The position numbers and the translations under genes are program-made. The notes below the pieces were generated by a model. That model was not told the DNA's origin. It was given only the letters and a program-made list of their open reading frames with translations, and did not search any database. Shown here one piece after another: positions 1 to 8,498 of a stretch of 64,000 bases of DNA. Each line of letters begins with the position of its first letter. Position 1 is the stretch's first letter. Location: contig DYJN01000001.1 of assembly GCA_020723085.1 (NCBI GenBank), positions 148,144 through 212,143 of the forward strand. Reading direction: 5' to 3'. This stretch comes from Arcobacter sp. (GTDB taxonomy: Bacteria > Acidobacteriota > Terriglobia > Bryobacterales > Bryobacteraceae).

Positions 1-1
1 G

Positions 2-196
2 TTCCTCTTCGATTTCCGCAAAGCCATGCAGGCGGCAGGTCTTGGCGCGGGACAGCAAACGCAGCAGGGCTTGCCCGGACAGGCGCCCTCCCAGGAGTCC
101 GGTCCGTTCCAGCGGCCCGGCCGCGGCTCCGGTTTCGGCGGGTTCGGGAGTTTCGGCGCCGGCCAGCCCCAGCCCGCGCCTCCCGTCCGGCCGTAA
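2..196 (+). CDS. C-terminal end of an unidentified protein (partial)
   Basis: An open frame enters from the left edge and stops at TAA 194-196, giving the last 64 residues of a protein. It starts with an ordinary segment (FLFDFRKAMQAAG) and then becomes a low-complexity tail rich in Gln, Gly and Pro, with several Phe-Gly pairs. Such tails are usually disordered and often surface exposed. No domain can be named from this fragment. It converges on the minus-strand HEAT-repeat gene, whose stop lies only 7 bases away. The frame is supported by the lack of stops and by codon usage like that of neighbouring genes; function is unknown. Confidence 0.5.
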   Translation, partial: FLFDFRKAMQAAGLGAGQQTQQGLPGQAPSQESGPFQRPGRGSGFGGFGSFGAGQPQPAPPVRP

Positions 197-203
197 TGCG
201 CTG

Positions 204-1214
204 TTATTTCTTTCGTGCCCGGAGCTCTTTTTCGATCCGTTCCACCAGCCGTTCGCGCTCCCCGGCCGCCCAGGCCTTCTCAAGTTCCTCCTGTCGAACC
301 CCGCCCAGCATCCCGAGCAGCCAGTAGGCGGGCAGCGCATGGGGCAAGTGCTGCCACCGCGCCATCTCTGCCACCGACGCGAGCGCCCGCTCGCGGATCT
401 GCGCCGCCGCGCCTTCGTCTCCGCGCTCCACGTACATCGAGAGCGCCTGCACCGCCTCCTGCCGGTCGCTCAGGACCACCGAATTCAGCATCTCCACAAA
501 CCAGGTGGGCTCAACCCGCAGATCTCCCCCGCCATTCGTCAGCGCCAGGTACGCGATGCCCTTTAATGCCCGCGCCGCGTTGCGCCGCACCGCCGGTTCG
601 GGATCCCGGAGAGCCAGCTGCAGCGCCTTCGCCGCCGCCGCCTTGTCCCGCGCATAACCCGCCACATACGCCGCCACCGCCCGGACCTCCGGATCCGCCG
701 CGTCCACTGCCGCCCGCAGCAGCTGCTGCTCGTGAAGCTCCGCCAGCGCTTCCAGCCTCTGCTGCGCCACCCGGCAGGCCACATTCCGCATCAGGGAGTG
801 CCCCCGCGAGAGATCTTCTTCCAGATCCCCTTCCGCCGTGGCGCGGGCAAGAGCGCCGGCAAAATCCTGGTAAGCCGGCATCAGCTCCTCCGGAAGCCCC
901 AGGGAATCGTCCGCCGGCGCCGGACGCAGTTCGAAATGCGGACCGCCCCGCTCCTCGATGCCCACATACAGCACCGCTTTCCCCTGCTCGCAGCACCACG
1001 CCTCCAGGTTCGCCCGCACCACCCCGTCGAGCGCTTCCAGCCGTTCCTCCGCCTCGCCTTTCGACTTCGGCAACGCACCGCCGGGCATCACCCCCAGGAC
1101 CTTTCGAATCCGGTCCGCTGGCACGCGCCTCGCTCCGAAAACTTCGATCGCCCCCACCTGCACCTGCCCCCAGCCGAGCGCCGCCGCCGCCACTGCGATC
1201 ATCATCCGCTTCAT
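204..1214 (-). CDS. Exported POTRA-like / HEAT-repeat protein
   Basis: A 336-residue protein. I start it at the ATG at 1214 because it opens with a signal-peptide-like stretch (MKRMMIAVAAAALGWGQ); the longer frame upstream has no such feature. Residues about 22-100 read IEVFGARRVPADRIRKVLG followed by G-x-L and an LYVGIEERG strand, which resembles a POTRA domain as found in BamA and FtsQ. From about residue 160 the chain is Ala/Leu/Glu-rich and helical, with HEAT-type units such as DPEPAVRRNAARALKGIAY. POTRA domains bind peptides and HEAT repeats are protein-protein scaffolds, so a periplasmic adaptor role is possible but inferred. The gene is divergent from the pyruvate oxidoreductase gene with 244 bases between starts. 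No catalytic motif is visible. Confidence 0.75.
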   Translation of the reverse strand: MKRMMIAVAAAALGWGQVQVGAIEVFGARRVPADRIRKVLGVMPGGALPKSKGEAEERLEALDGVVRANLEAWCCEQGKAVLYVGIEERGGPHFELRPAPADDSLGLPEELMPAYQDFAGALARATAEGDLEEDLSRGHSLMRNVACRVAQQRLEALAELHEQQLLRAAVDAADPEVRAVAAYVAGYARDKAAAAKALQLALRDPEPAVRRNAARALKGIAYLALTNGGGDLRVEPTWFVEMLNSVVLSDRQEAVQALSMYVERGDEGAAAQIRERALASVAEMARWQHLPHALPAYWLLGMLGGVRQEELEKAWAAGERERLVERIEKELRARKK

Positions 1215-1311
1215 CCTGCCCGCCTCCCGGGATGCTCTGCCCTTCACGTCTATTCTCCCTCGCGCCGGTGGGTGATTTAATGCAGCCCTCAGGAGGCTCC
1301 CTGGCATTTCA

Positions 1312-1340
1312 TTGAACTGTGGGGCATCTGCCCCAATTAT
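1312..1340 (+). promoter_or_regulatory. Putative sigma-70 promoter with an internal palindrome, upstream of nifJ
   Basis: TTGAAC (1312-1317) and AATTAT (1335-1340) are separated by exactly 17 bases. The spacer holds a perfect 14-base inverted repeat, GGGGCA-TC-TGCCCC (1321-1334), placed where a repressor dimer would block polymerase. It lies about 120 bases upstream of the pyruvate oxidoreductase start. Both boxes match the consensus at only about 4 of 6 positions, so this is a suggestion from sequence alone. Confidence 0.4.
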
Positions 1341-1458
1341 CAGCCCGCCTAATACAAGAATCGCTTCGTCCAACAAGCGGCTGAATCAGGACATACAGAG
1401 TCTGCTGCCCGAAAGACCCTTATGGCACAAGACGTGCTACCCTTCCAGCGAGATTCCC

Positions 1459-4400
1459 ATGCCGAGAACTTTTGTCACTATCGACGGCAACGAAGCCGCC
1501 GCTTACGTTGCCCACAAGACGAACGAAGTCATCGCCATCTACCCCATCACCCCTTCCTCGCCGATGGGCGAATGGTCTGACCAGTGGTCGAGCGAGGGCA
1601 AGCCGAACATCTGGGGCACGGTGCCGTCCGTGGTCGAAATGCAGAGCGAAGGCGGCGCCGCCGGCGCTGTCCACGGCTCGCTTCAGGCAGGCGCGCTGAC
1701 GACGACCTTCACCTCGTCTCAGGGTCTCCTGCTGATGATCCCCAACATGTACAAGATCGCGGGCGAACTGACCCCCACGGTATTCCATGTGGCCGCCCGC
1801 AGCCTCGCCGCCCATGCCCTGTCGATCTTCGGCGATCACCAGGACGTCATGGCGTGCCGCGCCACGGGGTGGGCGATGCTCGCCTCCAACTCCATCCAGG
1901 AAGTGATGGACATGGCGCTCATCGCGCAGGCCGCCACGCTGGAAGCCCGCGTGCCCATCATTCACTTCTTTGACGGCTTCCGTACCTCGCACGAAGTGGC
2001 CAAGTTGGAGCAGCTCACGGTCGAGGACATGAAGGCGATGCTGCCCGACGAGCTGATCCGCGCCCACCGCGAACGCGCCATGAATCCTGAGCGCCCGGTG
2101 CTCCGCGGCACCGCCCAGAACCCGGACGTCTACTTCCAGGCGCGCGAGGCGGTGAACAAATACTATCTGGCCGCGCCCGCCATCGTGCAGAAGGCCATGG
2201 ACCGCTTCGCCGCCATCGTCGGCAGGCGCTACCACCTGTTCGATTACGTCGGCGCGCCCGACGCCGAGCGCGTGGTGATTCTCATGGGCTCCGGCGCCGA
2301 GGCTGCTCAGGAGGCCGTCGAATACCTCGTGGCCCGCGGCGAAAAGGTCGGCCTGCTGAAAGTCCGCCTGTTCCGGCCCTTCTCCGTCGAGCACTTCCTC
2401 TCCGCCCTTCCGGCATCGGTCCGCTCTCTGGCCGTCCTCGACCGCACCAAGGAGCCCGGCAGCGCGGGCGAACCGCTCTACCAGGACGTCCTCACCGCCC
2501 TCATGGAAGCCCAGGTCTCCGGCAGGCTCCCCTTCGCCTCCATGCCCAGGGTCATCGGCGGCCGTTACGGCCTCTCCTCCAAGGAGTTCACCCCCGCCAT
2601 GGTCAAGGCGGTGCTCGACGAGCTCGCCAAGGCGCAGCCCAAGAATCATTTCACCGTCGGCATCGCCGACGACGTGACCAACTCCTCTCTCGACTACGAT
2701 CCAGATTTCTCCACCGAGGATGACGCGACCATCCGCTGCCTCTTCTACGGACTCGGCGCGGACGGCACCGTCGGCGCCAACAAGAACAGCGTCAAGATCA
2801 TCGGCGAGGAGACCGAAAACTGGGCCCAGGGGTACTTCGTCTACGACTCCAAGAAGTCGGGTTCGATCACGATCAGCCACCTCCGCTTCGGTCCCAGGCC
2901 CATTCGCAGCTCCTACCTCATCTCCCGGGCGAACTTCATCGCCTGCCACCAGTGGTCGTTTCTCGAGCGGGTTGACATGCTCCGGTGGGCCGTTCCCGGA
3001 GGCACCTTCCTGCTGAACTCCCCGTATGGCCCGGACCAGGTCTGGGATCACCTGCCGCGCACCGTGCAGCAGGAGATCATCGACAGGAAGCTGAAGTTCT
3101 ACGTCATCGACGCCTACTCGGTCGCCCGCGAGACGGGCATGGGCACGCGCATCAACACGATCATGCAGACCTGCTTCTTCGCCATCTCCGGCGTACTGCC
3201 GCGCGATGAGGCGATCAAGCAGATCAAGAAGGCGATCGTCAAAACCTACGGCCGCCGCGGCGAGGCCGTCGTCCAGAAAAACTTCGCCGCGGTCGACAGG
3301 ACCCTGGAGCGCCTCCACGAGGTCCAGGTTCCTGGCCGCATCACGTCGGAGAAAGACCTGCGCCCGCCCGTGCCCGCCGCCGCGCCCGAGTTCGTCCGCA
3401 ACGTGCTCGGCAAGATTATCGAGGGCAACGGCGACGCGCTCCCTGTCTCCGCCTTCCCTGTCGACGGCACCTTCCCCACAGCCACGGCCATGTGGGAGAA
3501 GCGCAACATCGCCCTCGAAATCCCCGTCTGGGATGAGAAGCTCTGCATCCAGTGCGGCAAGTGCGTGCTTGTGTGCCCGCACGCCACCATCCGCGCCAAG
3601 ATTTACGACCCCAGGCGCCTGGAGAAGGCGCCGCCCACCTTCAAGCACGCTCCCGCGCGCTGGAAGGATTTCAAGGACCTCGCCTATACCCTGCAGGTCG
3701 CGCCCGAGGATTGCACCGGCTGCTCTCTCTGCGTCGAAGCCTGCCCGGTGAAGGACAAGGCCCAGCCCAAGCGCCGCGCCATCAACATGGAGCCCCAGGC
3801 GCCGTTGCGCGAGTCCGAAGCCGCCAATTGGGACTTCTTCTTCCAGCTCCCGGAATTCGACCGGAACAAGCTCAACCAGACGCAGGTGAAGGATCTTCAG
3901 GTCCTGCAGCCGCTGTTCGAGTTCTCCGGCGCCTGCTCCGGCTGCGGCGAGACGCCGTACCTGAAGCTCCTCACGCAGCTCTTCGGCAACCGGGCTCTCA
4001 TCGCGAACGCCACCGGCTGCTCGTCGATCTACGGCGGCAACCTGCCTACTACGCCTTACACCGTCAATCCCGAAGGACGCGGCCCTGCCTGGAACAATTC
4101 CCTGTTCGAGGACAACGCTGAGTTCGGCCTGGGCATGAGGCTGGCCATCGACCAGCAGGCGCGCTACGCCGCGGATCTGCTCCAGAAGCTCGCTCCGCAG
4201 ATCGGCGAAAACCTGGTCTCCGCCCTGCTCAACGCCGGCCAGGATACCGAACCCGGCATCTTCGAGCAGCGCGCCCGCGTCGCTGAGCTCAAGAAGAAAA
4301 TCGAGGAGCTGATGCCGGAAGCGAACGGATCCAGCCTCCTGTACCGCGACCTGCTCGCCGTCGCCGATGCGCTCGTCCGCAAGAGCGTCTGGATCGTCGG

Positions 4401-5058
4401 CGGCGACGGCTGGGCTTACGACATCGATTACGGCGGTCTCGACCATGTCCTCGCCTCCGGCCGGGACGTCAATGTGCTCGTGCTCGACACCGAGGTCTAT
4501 TCCAACACCGGCGGCCAGTGCTCCAAGGCCACGCCCCGCGCCGCCGTGGCCAAGTTCGCCGCGGGCGGCAAGCCTGCGGCCAAGAAGGACCTCGCACTGA
4601 TGGCGGTCAATTACGGCAACGTCTACGTGGCCCGCGTGGCCATGGGCTCGAGCGACATGCAGACCGTCAAGGCCTTCCTCGAGGCCGAGAAATGGAAGGG
4701 CCCGTCGCTGATCATCGCCTACTCCCACTGCATCGCTCACGGTTATGACCTGCGCTACGGCCTCGAACAGCAGAAGCTGGCCGTCCAGACCGGCCACTGG
4801 CCGCTGTTCCGCTACAATCCGGCTCTGGCCGCCGAGGGCAAGAACCCCTTCCAGCTCGACTCGAAGGCGCCCTCGCTTCCTCTGGAGAAGTACATCTACA
4901 ACGAAACTCGCTACACCATGCTCGTCCACTCGAAGCCCGAAGACGCGCGGCGCCTGCTGGCCGAGGCGCAGGCCGATGTCATGAACCGCTGGCGCATCTA
5001 CGAACAGATGGCCGCCATGCCGGGCGCTCCGGTGGAAGCCACTCAGGGAGGAAATTGA
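1459..5058 (+). CDS. nifJ: Pyruvate:ferredoxin (flavodoxin) oxidoreductase
   Basis: A 1199-residue single-chain enzyme, the normal length for this family. It oxidatively decarboxylates pyruvate with CoA to acetyl-CoA and CO2, passing electrons to ferredoxin or flavodoxin in the cytoplasm. The start at 1459 gives the typical N-terminus (MPRTFVTIDGNEAAAYVAH) followed by the pyruvate-site segment YPITPSSPMGEW; the longer frame upstream adds 49 atypical residues. Two ferredoxin-type 4Fe-4S motifs are seen, C696-x2-C699-x2-C702-x3-C706 and C752-x2-C755-x2-C758-x3-C762. The proximal cluster and thiamine diphosphate domain follow, with C826-x2-C829, C854 in the ATGCSS motif, GGDGWAYDIDYGGLDH, and a late Cys in SHCIAHG. 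A Shine-Dalgarno-like GGGAGGAAA at its 3' end serves the next gene, so the two are co-transcribed. Confidence 0.97.
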   Translation: MPRTFVTIDGNEAAAYVAHKTNEVIAIYPITPSSPMGEWSDQWSSEGKPNIWGTVPSVVEMQSEGGAAGAVHGSLQAGALTTTFTSSQGLLLMIPNMYKIAGELTPTVFHVAARSLAAHALSIFGDHQDVMACRATGWAMLASNSIQEVMDMALIAQAATLEARVPIIHFFDGFRTSHEVAKLEQLTVEDMKAMLPDELIRAHRERAMNPERPVLRGTAQNPDVYFQAREAVNKYYLAAPAIVQKAMDRFAAIVGRRYHLFDYVGAPDAERVVILMGSGAEAAQEAVEYLVARGEKVGLLKVRLFRPFSVEHFLSALPASVRSLAVLDRTKEPGSAGEPLYQDVLTALMEAQVSGRLPFASMPRVIGGRYGLSSKEFTPAMVKAVLDELAKAQPKNHFTVGIADDVTNSSLDYDPDFSTEDDATIRCLFYGLGADGTVGANKNSVKIIGEETENWAQGYFVYDSKKSGSITISHLRFGPRPIRSSYLISRANFIACHQWSFLERVDMLRWAVPGGTFLLNSPYGPDQVWDHLPRTVQQEIIDRKLKFYVIDAYSVARETGMGTRINTIMQTCFFAISGVLPRDEAIKQIKKAIVKTYGRRGEAVVQKNFAAVDRTLERLHEVQVPGRITSEKDLRPPVPAAAPEFVRNVLGKIIEGNGDALPVSAFPVDGTFPTATAMWEKRNIALEIPVWDEKLCIQCGKCVLVCPHATIRAKIYDPRRLEKAPPTFKHAPARWKDFKDLAYTLQVAPEDCTGCSLCVEACPVKDKAQPKRRAINMEPQAPLRESEAANWDFFFQLPEFDRNKLNQTQVKDLQVLQPLFEFSGACSGCGETPYLKLLTQLFGNRALIANATGCSSIYGGNLPTTPYTVNPEGRGPAWNNSLFEDNAEFGLGMRLAIDQQARYAADLLQKLAPQIGENLVSALLNAGQDTEPGIFEQRARVAELKKKIEELMPEANGSSLLYRDLLAVADALVRKSVWIVGGDGWAYDIDYGGLDHVLASGRDVNVLVLDTEVYSNTGGQCSKATPRAAVAKFAAGGKPAAKKDLALMAVNYGNVYVARVAMGSSDMQTVKAFLEAEKWKGPSLIIAYSHCIAHGYDLRYGLEQQKLAVQTGHWPLFRYNPALAAEGKNPFQLDSKAPSLPLEKYIYNETRYTMLVHSKPEDARRLLAEAQADVMNRWRIYEQMAAMPGAPVEATQGGN

Positions 5059-5061
5059 TCC

Positions 5062-6075
5062 ATGCCAGTCGATCTCGCCACTACCTATCTCGGACTCCAG
5101 CTCCGATCGCCCCTCGTCGCCTCGTCCTCGCCCCTGTGCAAGGACATCGGCAACATCCTCCGCCTGGAGGACGCCGGCGCTTCCGCCGTCGTCCTGCACT
5201 CGCTGTTCGAGGAGCAGATCCAGCTCGAAAGCGGCGAGCTGGACCGCTTCCTTTCCGAGAACGCCGAAAGCTACAGCGAAGCCTCCAGCTACTTCCCTGA
5301 GCTCGGCTCCTACAATCTGGGTCCCGAGCCGTATCTGGAGCACCTGCGCAAGGCCAGGGAGAGCGTCGACGTGCCCGTCATCGGCAGCCTCAACGGCATT
5401 TCCAATGGCGGCTGGATCCGCTACGCCCAGATGATGGAGCAGGCGGGCGCCGACGCCCTGGAACTGAACATCTATTTCCTCCCCACTGACCTCGAGCTCA
5501 CCTCTCAAAAAATCGAAGACGCCTATTTCGACCTCGTCAGCCACATCAAGGCAAGCATCCGCATTCCCGTCTCGGTCAAACTCGGCCCGTTCTTCACCGC
5601 CCTCGGCCATTTCGCCACGCGCCTGGATTCCGCCGGCGCCGACGGACTCGTTCTCTTCAACCGTTTCTATCAGCCCGATTTCGACATAGAGTCGCTCGAG
5701 GTGGCGCCCAACCTCGTCCTCAGCGACAGCGACGAACTGCGCCTGCGCCTCCACTGGGTAGCCCTGCTCTATAACCGCATCCGCCCCGATCTCGCCATCA
5801 CCGGCGGCGTGCACACAGCCGAAGACGTGGTCAAAGGCGTCATGGCGGGCGCCCGCTGCACCATGATGACCTCGGCGCTGCTCCGCCATGGGATTCCCTA
5901 TCTCGAGAAGATCGAAGAAGACCTCATCGACTGGATGGAAGAGCACGAATACGAGTCCATCAGCCAGATGCGCGGCTCGATGAGCGCCCAGTCGGTGGCG
6001 GAACCCGCCGCCTTCGAACGCGCCAACTACATGAAGGTGCTCTCCAGCTATACACTGAAACCCGCCAGCCGCTGA
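5062..6075 (+). CDS. Dihydroorotate dehydrogenase-like protein paired with nifJ
   Basis: A 337-residue TIM-barrel protein of the dihydroorotate dehydrogenase-like group. It starts 3 bases after the nifJ stop, with the ribosome site GGGAGGAAA overlapping the end of nifJ, so translation is coupled. Visible family features are the opening [19 protein letters not shown], the barrel strands [10 protein letters not shown] and [11 protein letters not shown], and the flavin-phosphate-binding end of the barrel, [21 protein letters not shown]. In bacteria this relative is repeatedly found beside single-chain pyruvate oxidoreductases rather than with pyrimidine genes, so it is probably not the pyrD of this organism. 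Its substrate is not established; a flavin-dependent redox role linked to the oxidoreductase is inference. Confidence 0.88.
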   Translation: MPVDLATTYLGLQLRSPLVASSSPLCKDIGNILRLEDAGASAVVLHSLFEEQIQLESGELDRFLSENAESYSEASSYFPELGSYNLGPEPYLEHLRKARESVDVPVIGSLNGISNGGWIRYAQMMEQAGADALELNIYFLPTDLELTSQKIEDAYFDLVSHIKASIRIPVSVKLGPFFTALGHFATRLDSAGADGLVLFNRFYQPDFDIESLEVAPNLVLSDSDELRLRLHWVALLYNRIRPDLAITGGVHTAEDVVKGVMAGARCTMMTSALLRHGIPYLEKIEEDLIDWMEEHEYESISQMRGSMSAQSVAEPAAFERANYMKVLSSYTLKPASR

Positions 6076-6091
6076 CCGCACCCGCGCGAAC

Positions 6092-6117
6092 GCTCCCGCG
6101 CCGAGCGGCGCGGGAGC
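6092..6117 (+). terminator. Hairpin after the nifJ operon
   Basis: An 11-bp perfect stem (6092-6102 with 6107-6117, GCTCCCGCGCC) closes a 4-base loop 16 bases after the stop of the dihydroorotate dehydrogenase-like gene. It is followed by CCCC rather than a T run, so it would be a stable but non-canonical terminator or an mRNA 3' end protector. Confidence 0.55.
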
Positions 6118-6717
6118 CCCGCTCGCGCCCCGGAGCCGCCGCGGAGAGCGCATCCCCGGCGCCGCTCCTGTCCATCCGCGCCCCGCGCCACCGCGCCTGC
6201 CTCGCCTCCCGCGGCTCTCCCCGCACGGTTCCCCAGATCGGAGCGTTGCCGCCGCCCGTCGCGCGTCTGGCGTTCTGCCGATCGCAGCTCGGGCGCGCTC
6301 CTGCCCTTCACTCGGCACCGCTGCTGCTCCTCTCCGGCGCGCCCGTGGCGGATCGCCGACCGGCTGCGCCCTCTCCCTGCCGCTGCCGGCTCCGCCCCGC
6401 CCCCTGCGGCAACCTGCCCCCTCTGGCGGAACCTGATTTTCTTTATTTTCAATTAGTTTCACTGTGCCGGCCAGCCGGCCCGCCACCGTCCGGCACAATT
6501 GGACCGATGACCGCATCGCTCTTCTTCCATTTTTCGCCGCCCTGCCCCTCCTGCCCCGAAGAAGACGCCTCGGCCCGCCCTCGGCGGCAATACAATTTTT
6601 TCGAAACGAACCTAAGAGCTGATAACCAAGTGTTTATTCAATAACTTGCAAGCCATGATCCTGGCCCTCCGCCGGCGCTTCCGACCCTCCCGCGCGCGCC
6701 AGGCGTAGAATGCTTCC
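6118..6717. other. Gene-free spacer, GC-rich then AT-rich
   Basis: No credible gene is seen over 600 bases. The first 300 bases are C- and G-rich, and all open frames there are Arg/Pro/Ala-rich composition artefacts. From about 6430 the composition shifts, with AT-rich patches (CTTTATTTTCAATTAG near 6440 and TTTATTCAATAACTTG near 6635). The promoter of the following D-aminopeptidase gene probably lies in the second patch, although no clean pair of boxes stands out. Confidence 0.5.
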
Positions 6718-7563
6718 ATGACCATCCTGCGCCTCTTCTGCGTGCTCGCCGCCGTCCCCGTCCTGACCGCCCAGCCGAGGAAATCCGTCCTCCTCATCAC
6801 CGACGCGGAGGGCGTCGCCGGCGTTTGCCGGCAGGATCAGACCGATCCGAACAACGCGGAACTCCGCGCCCTGCTCACCGGCGAGGTCAACGCCGCCGTG
6901 GACGGCTTTCTCGACGGCGGAATCGAAGACGTCTATGTCTGGGACGGTCACGACGGCAGCGCCACGCTGTCTGCCCTTACCATCCACCCGAAAGCCCGTT
7001 TGATCATCGGCGGTCTCGGGCGCACCATGACGCTCGAGCGCGGCTACAGCGCCATCGGCTTTCTCGGCCAGCACGCCATGGCAGGAGTCCGTGCCGGCAT
7101 CATGGCTCACAGCTACAGTTCGCTGGGAATCCAGAACATCCGCCTGAACGGAAAGAACGTGGGCGAGATCGAAACCCGCGCCGCCCTCGCCGGCCACTTC
7201 CACACACCCGTCATCTTCCTCTCCGGAGACAGGGCGGCTGTGGAAGAGCTGAAGGCCATCGCGCCGGATGCGGAAACCGTGGCGGTGATGGAAGGGCTCG
7301 CCCGGCACGTTTGCATCTCGCTCTCGGCCGAGATGTCGCGCCAAGCCATCCGCTCCGCCGCGCGCAGAGCCGCGGCGAACATCAGCCGGTGCAAGCCTTA
7401 CCGCATCTCCGGTCCGGTGACCATCGAAATCGAATACACCACCCGCAATTCCCTCCGCCTCGACGCCGGCCACGCCCTCGGCGGAGAGGTCCTGAATGAC
7501 CGCACCATCCGTTACCGCGGCGCGGACTTCCTCGAAGCGTGGACCCGCGCGCGCCTCTGGTAA
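6718..7563 (+). CDS. Secreted D-aminopeptidase, DppA family (peptidase M55)
   Basis: A 281-residue protein with an N-terminal signal peptide of about 18 residues ending in VLTAQ. It matches the M55 family, zinc D-aminopeptidases of the Bacillus DppA type that act on D-Ala-containing peptides. The ligand pattern is complete: D29 and E31 in DAEGVAGV, H78 in WDGHDG, H119 in GFLGQHAMAG and E150 in NGKNVGE. The motif LLTGEVNAAVDG is also typical. Bacillus DppA is cytoplasmic, so the signal peptide here suggests an exported form acting on peptidoglycan fragments or extracellular peptides. A cell-wall amidase lies 0.9 kb downstream on the same strand, but a minus-strand gene separates them, so they are not an operon. 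Confidence 0.87.
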   Translation: MTILRLFCVLAAVPVLTAQPRKSVLLITDAEGVAGVCRQDQTDPNNAELRALLTGEVNAAVDGFLDGGIEDVYVWDGHDGSATLSALTIHPKARLIIGGLGRTMTLERGYSAIGFLGQHAMAGVRAGIMAHSYSSLGIQNIRLNGKNVGEIETRAALAGHFHTPVIFLSGDRAAVEELKAIAPDAETVAVMEGLARHVCISLSAEMSRQAIRSAARRAAANISRCKPYRISGPVTIEIEYTTRNSLRLDAGHALGGEVLNDRTIRYRGADFLEAWTRARLW

Positions 7564-7599
7564 GAGAACCGCGGCGCCGGACGGACCAGCCCGGTCGCC

Positions 7600-7959
7600 T
7601 TATTTCGGCAGGTTGTCTCCCGAGACGCGGACGAGCCGGTTGATCTGCTTGATCACGATGAAGACGGCCAGCGCGATCAGGATGAACTCGATCACCGAGT
7701 TCAGAAAATTCCCATACGTCATCACCGCCGCGCCGGCTTTCTTCGCCTCTTCAATCGACGCATAGGTGTTGCCGTCCAGCGCAACCCACTTGTCGGCCAG
7801 GTTCACGCCGCGCGTCAACATGCCAAGCAGCGGGTTGATCAGGTCGGCCACCATCGAATTGACGATCTTGCCGAACGCGCCGCCGATCACCACGCCCACG
7901 GCCAGATCGATCGCATTGCCCTTCAGGGCGAACTCTTTGAACTCCTGTGCGAATCCCAT
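7600..7959 (-). CDS. mscL: Large-conductance mechanosensitive channel, short C-terminus
   Basis: A 119-residue inner-membrane protein. I start at the ATG at 7959 because MGFAQEFKEFALKGNAIDLAVGVVIG is the usual MscL N-terminus; an upstream extension of 30 residues is not family-like. The first pore helix (GNAIDLAVGVVIGGAFGKIV) and the second helix (FLNSVIEFILIALAVFIVIK) are intact, and the periplasmic loop is of normal size. The channel opens under membrane tension to release solutes on osmotic downshock. The protein ends at RLVRVSGDNLPK soon after the second helix, so the cytoplasmic helical bundle found in the E. coli protein (136 residues) is missing. The stop TAA at 7600-7602 is clear, and no continuing frame is seen beyond it. 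Confidence 0.95.
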   Translation of the reverse strand: MGFAQEFKEFALKGNAIDLAVGVVIGGAFGKIVNSMVADLINPLLGMLTRGVNLADKWVALDGNTYASIEEAKKAGAAVMTYGNFLNSVIEFILIALAVFIVIKQINRLVRVSGDNLPK

Positions 7960-8092
7960 AGCGCCGAGAGTATATTTCAATTCGCCTCGCATTGTGAAGT
8001 GGGGAGTGAAGCGCGCCGCCAATCCCGCCTTATGCCGGAGATGCCCCACGAACCCCGCCGCACGTCCGCAGATCCGCTGGCGGAGACGTCCC

Positions 8093-8389
8093 TCCGTGGC
8101 AGCGCGGCGCCCGGAGACGGTGGAACAACTCCTGACTCCACAACAGTTGTCTTCCGGCCAGCAGACGGACTACGGTCTTGGCTGGCAGCTCGGCACGGTC
8201 ACGTTGGCGGGGCGGCTTGTCCATGTGGCGGGCCACGATGGCGCCCTGCTCGGCCGGAAGGTGGCTTCGCTCAGGATCGTGCGTGAGTCGGGACTTGTGG
8301 TCGCCATAGCCGCCAACAGCCCCAACGCGGACACGGAAGCGCTGGCGCTTCAGGTAGCCGAGTTGTTTTCACGTCCTGCCGGACAGTGA
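8093..8389 (+). pseudogene. C-terminal remnant of a beta-lactamase-family serine hydrolase
   Basis: About 95 codons ending at TGA 8387-8389 encode the C-terminal part of a class C beta-lactamase / D-Ala-D-Ala carboxypeptidase-like protein. The diagnostic stretch is LSSGQQTDYGLGWQLGTV, followed by a VHVAGHDGALLG motif in the position of the usual H-x-G box and SGLVVAIAANSPNADTEALA. The N-terminal half with the S-x-x-K nucleophile and Y-x-N motifs is absent, and the frame upstream runs into antisense mscL sequence with no proper start. It is best read as a 5'-truncated relic. A small expressed protein cannot be excluded. Confidence 0.6.
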
Positions 8390-8498
8390 ATCACAGCAGT
8401 TCGCGCTTTTGTGCGATTTTCCAACTGGCTAAACATCTAGCACTTAGCCTGATCTCCGCCGGAAAAACGCCCTCTCTGGTTTCGGCCTCCGTTGCAAA

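Noticed and set aside
1420..6516. A 1698-codon open frame on the minus strand opposite nifJ
   Set aside because: It is the antisense of a well-supported enzyme gene. High GC at third codon positions removes stops from this opposite frame; the predicted protein has no domain and is rich in Gly, Ala, Arg, Asp and Val.
6246..6644. A 132-codon plus-strand frame in the 6.1-6.7 kb gap
   Set aside because: Pro/Arg/Ser-rich in a GC-skewed spacer, no ribosome site, no domain, and the composition changes abruptly within it.
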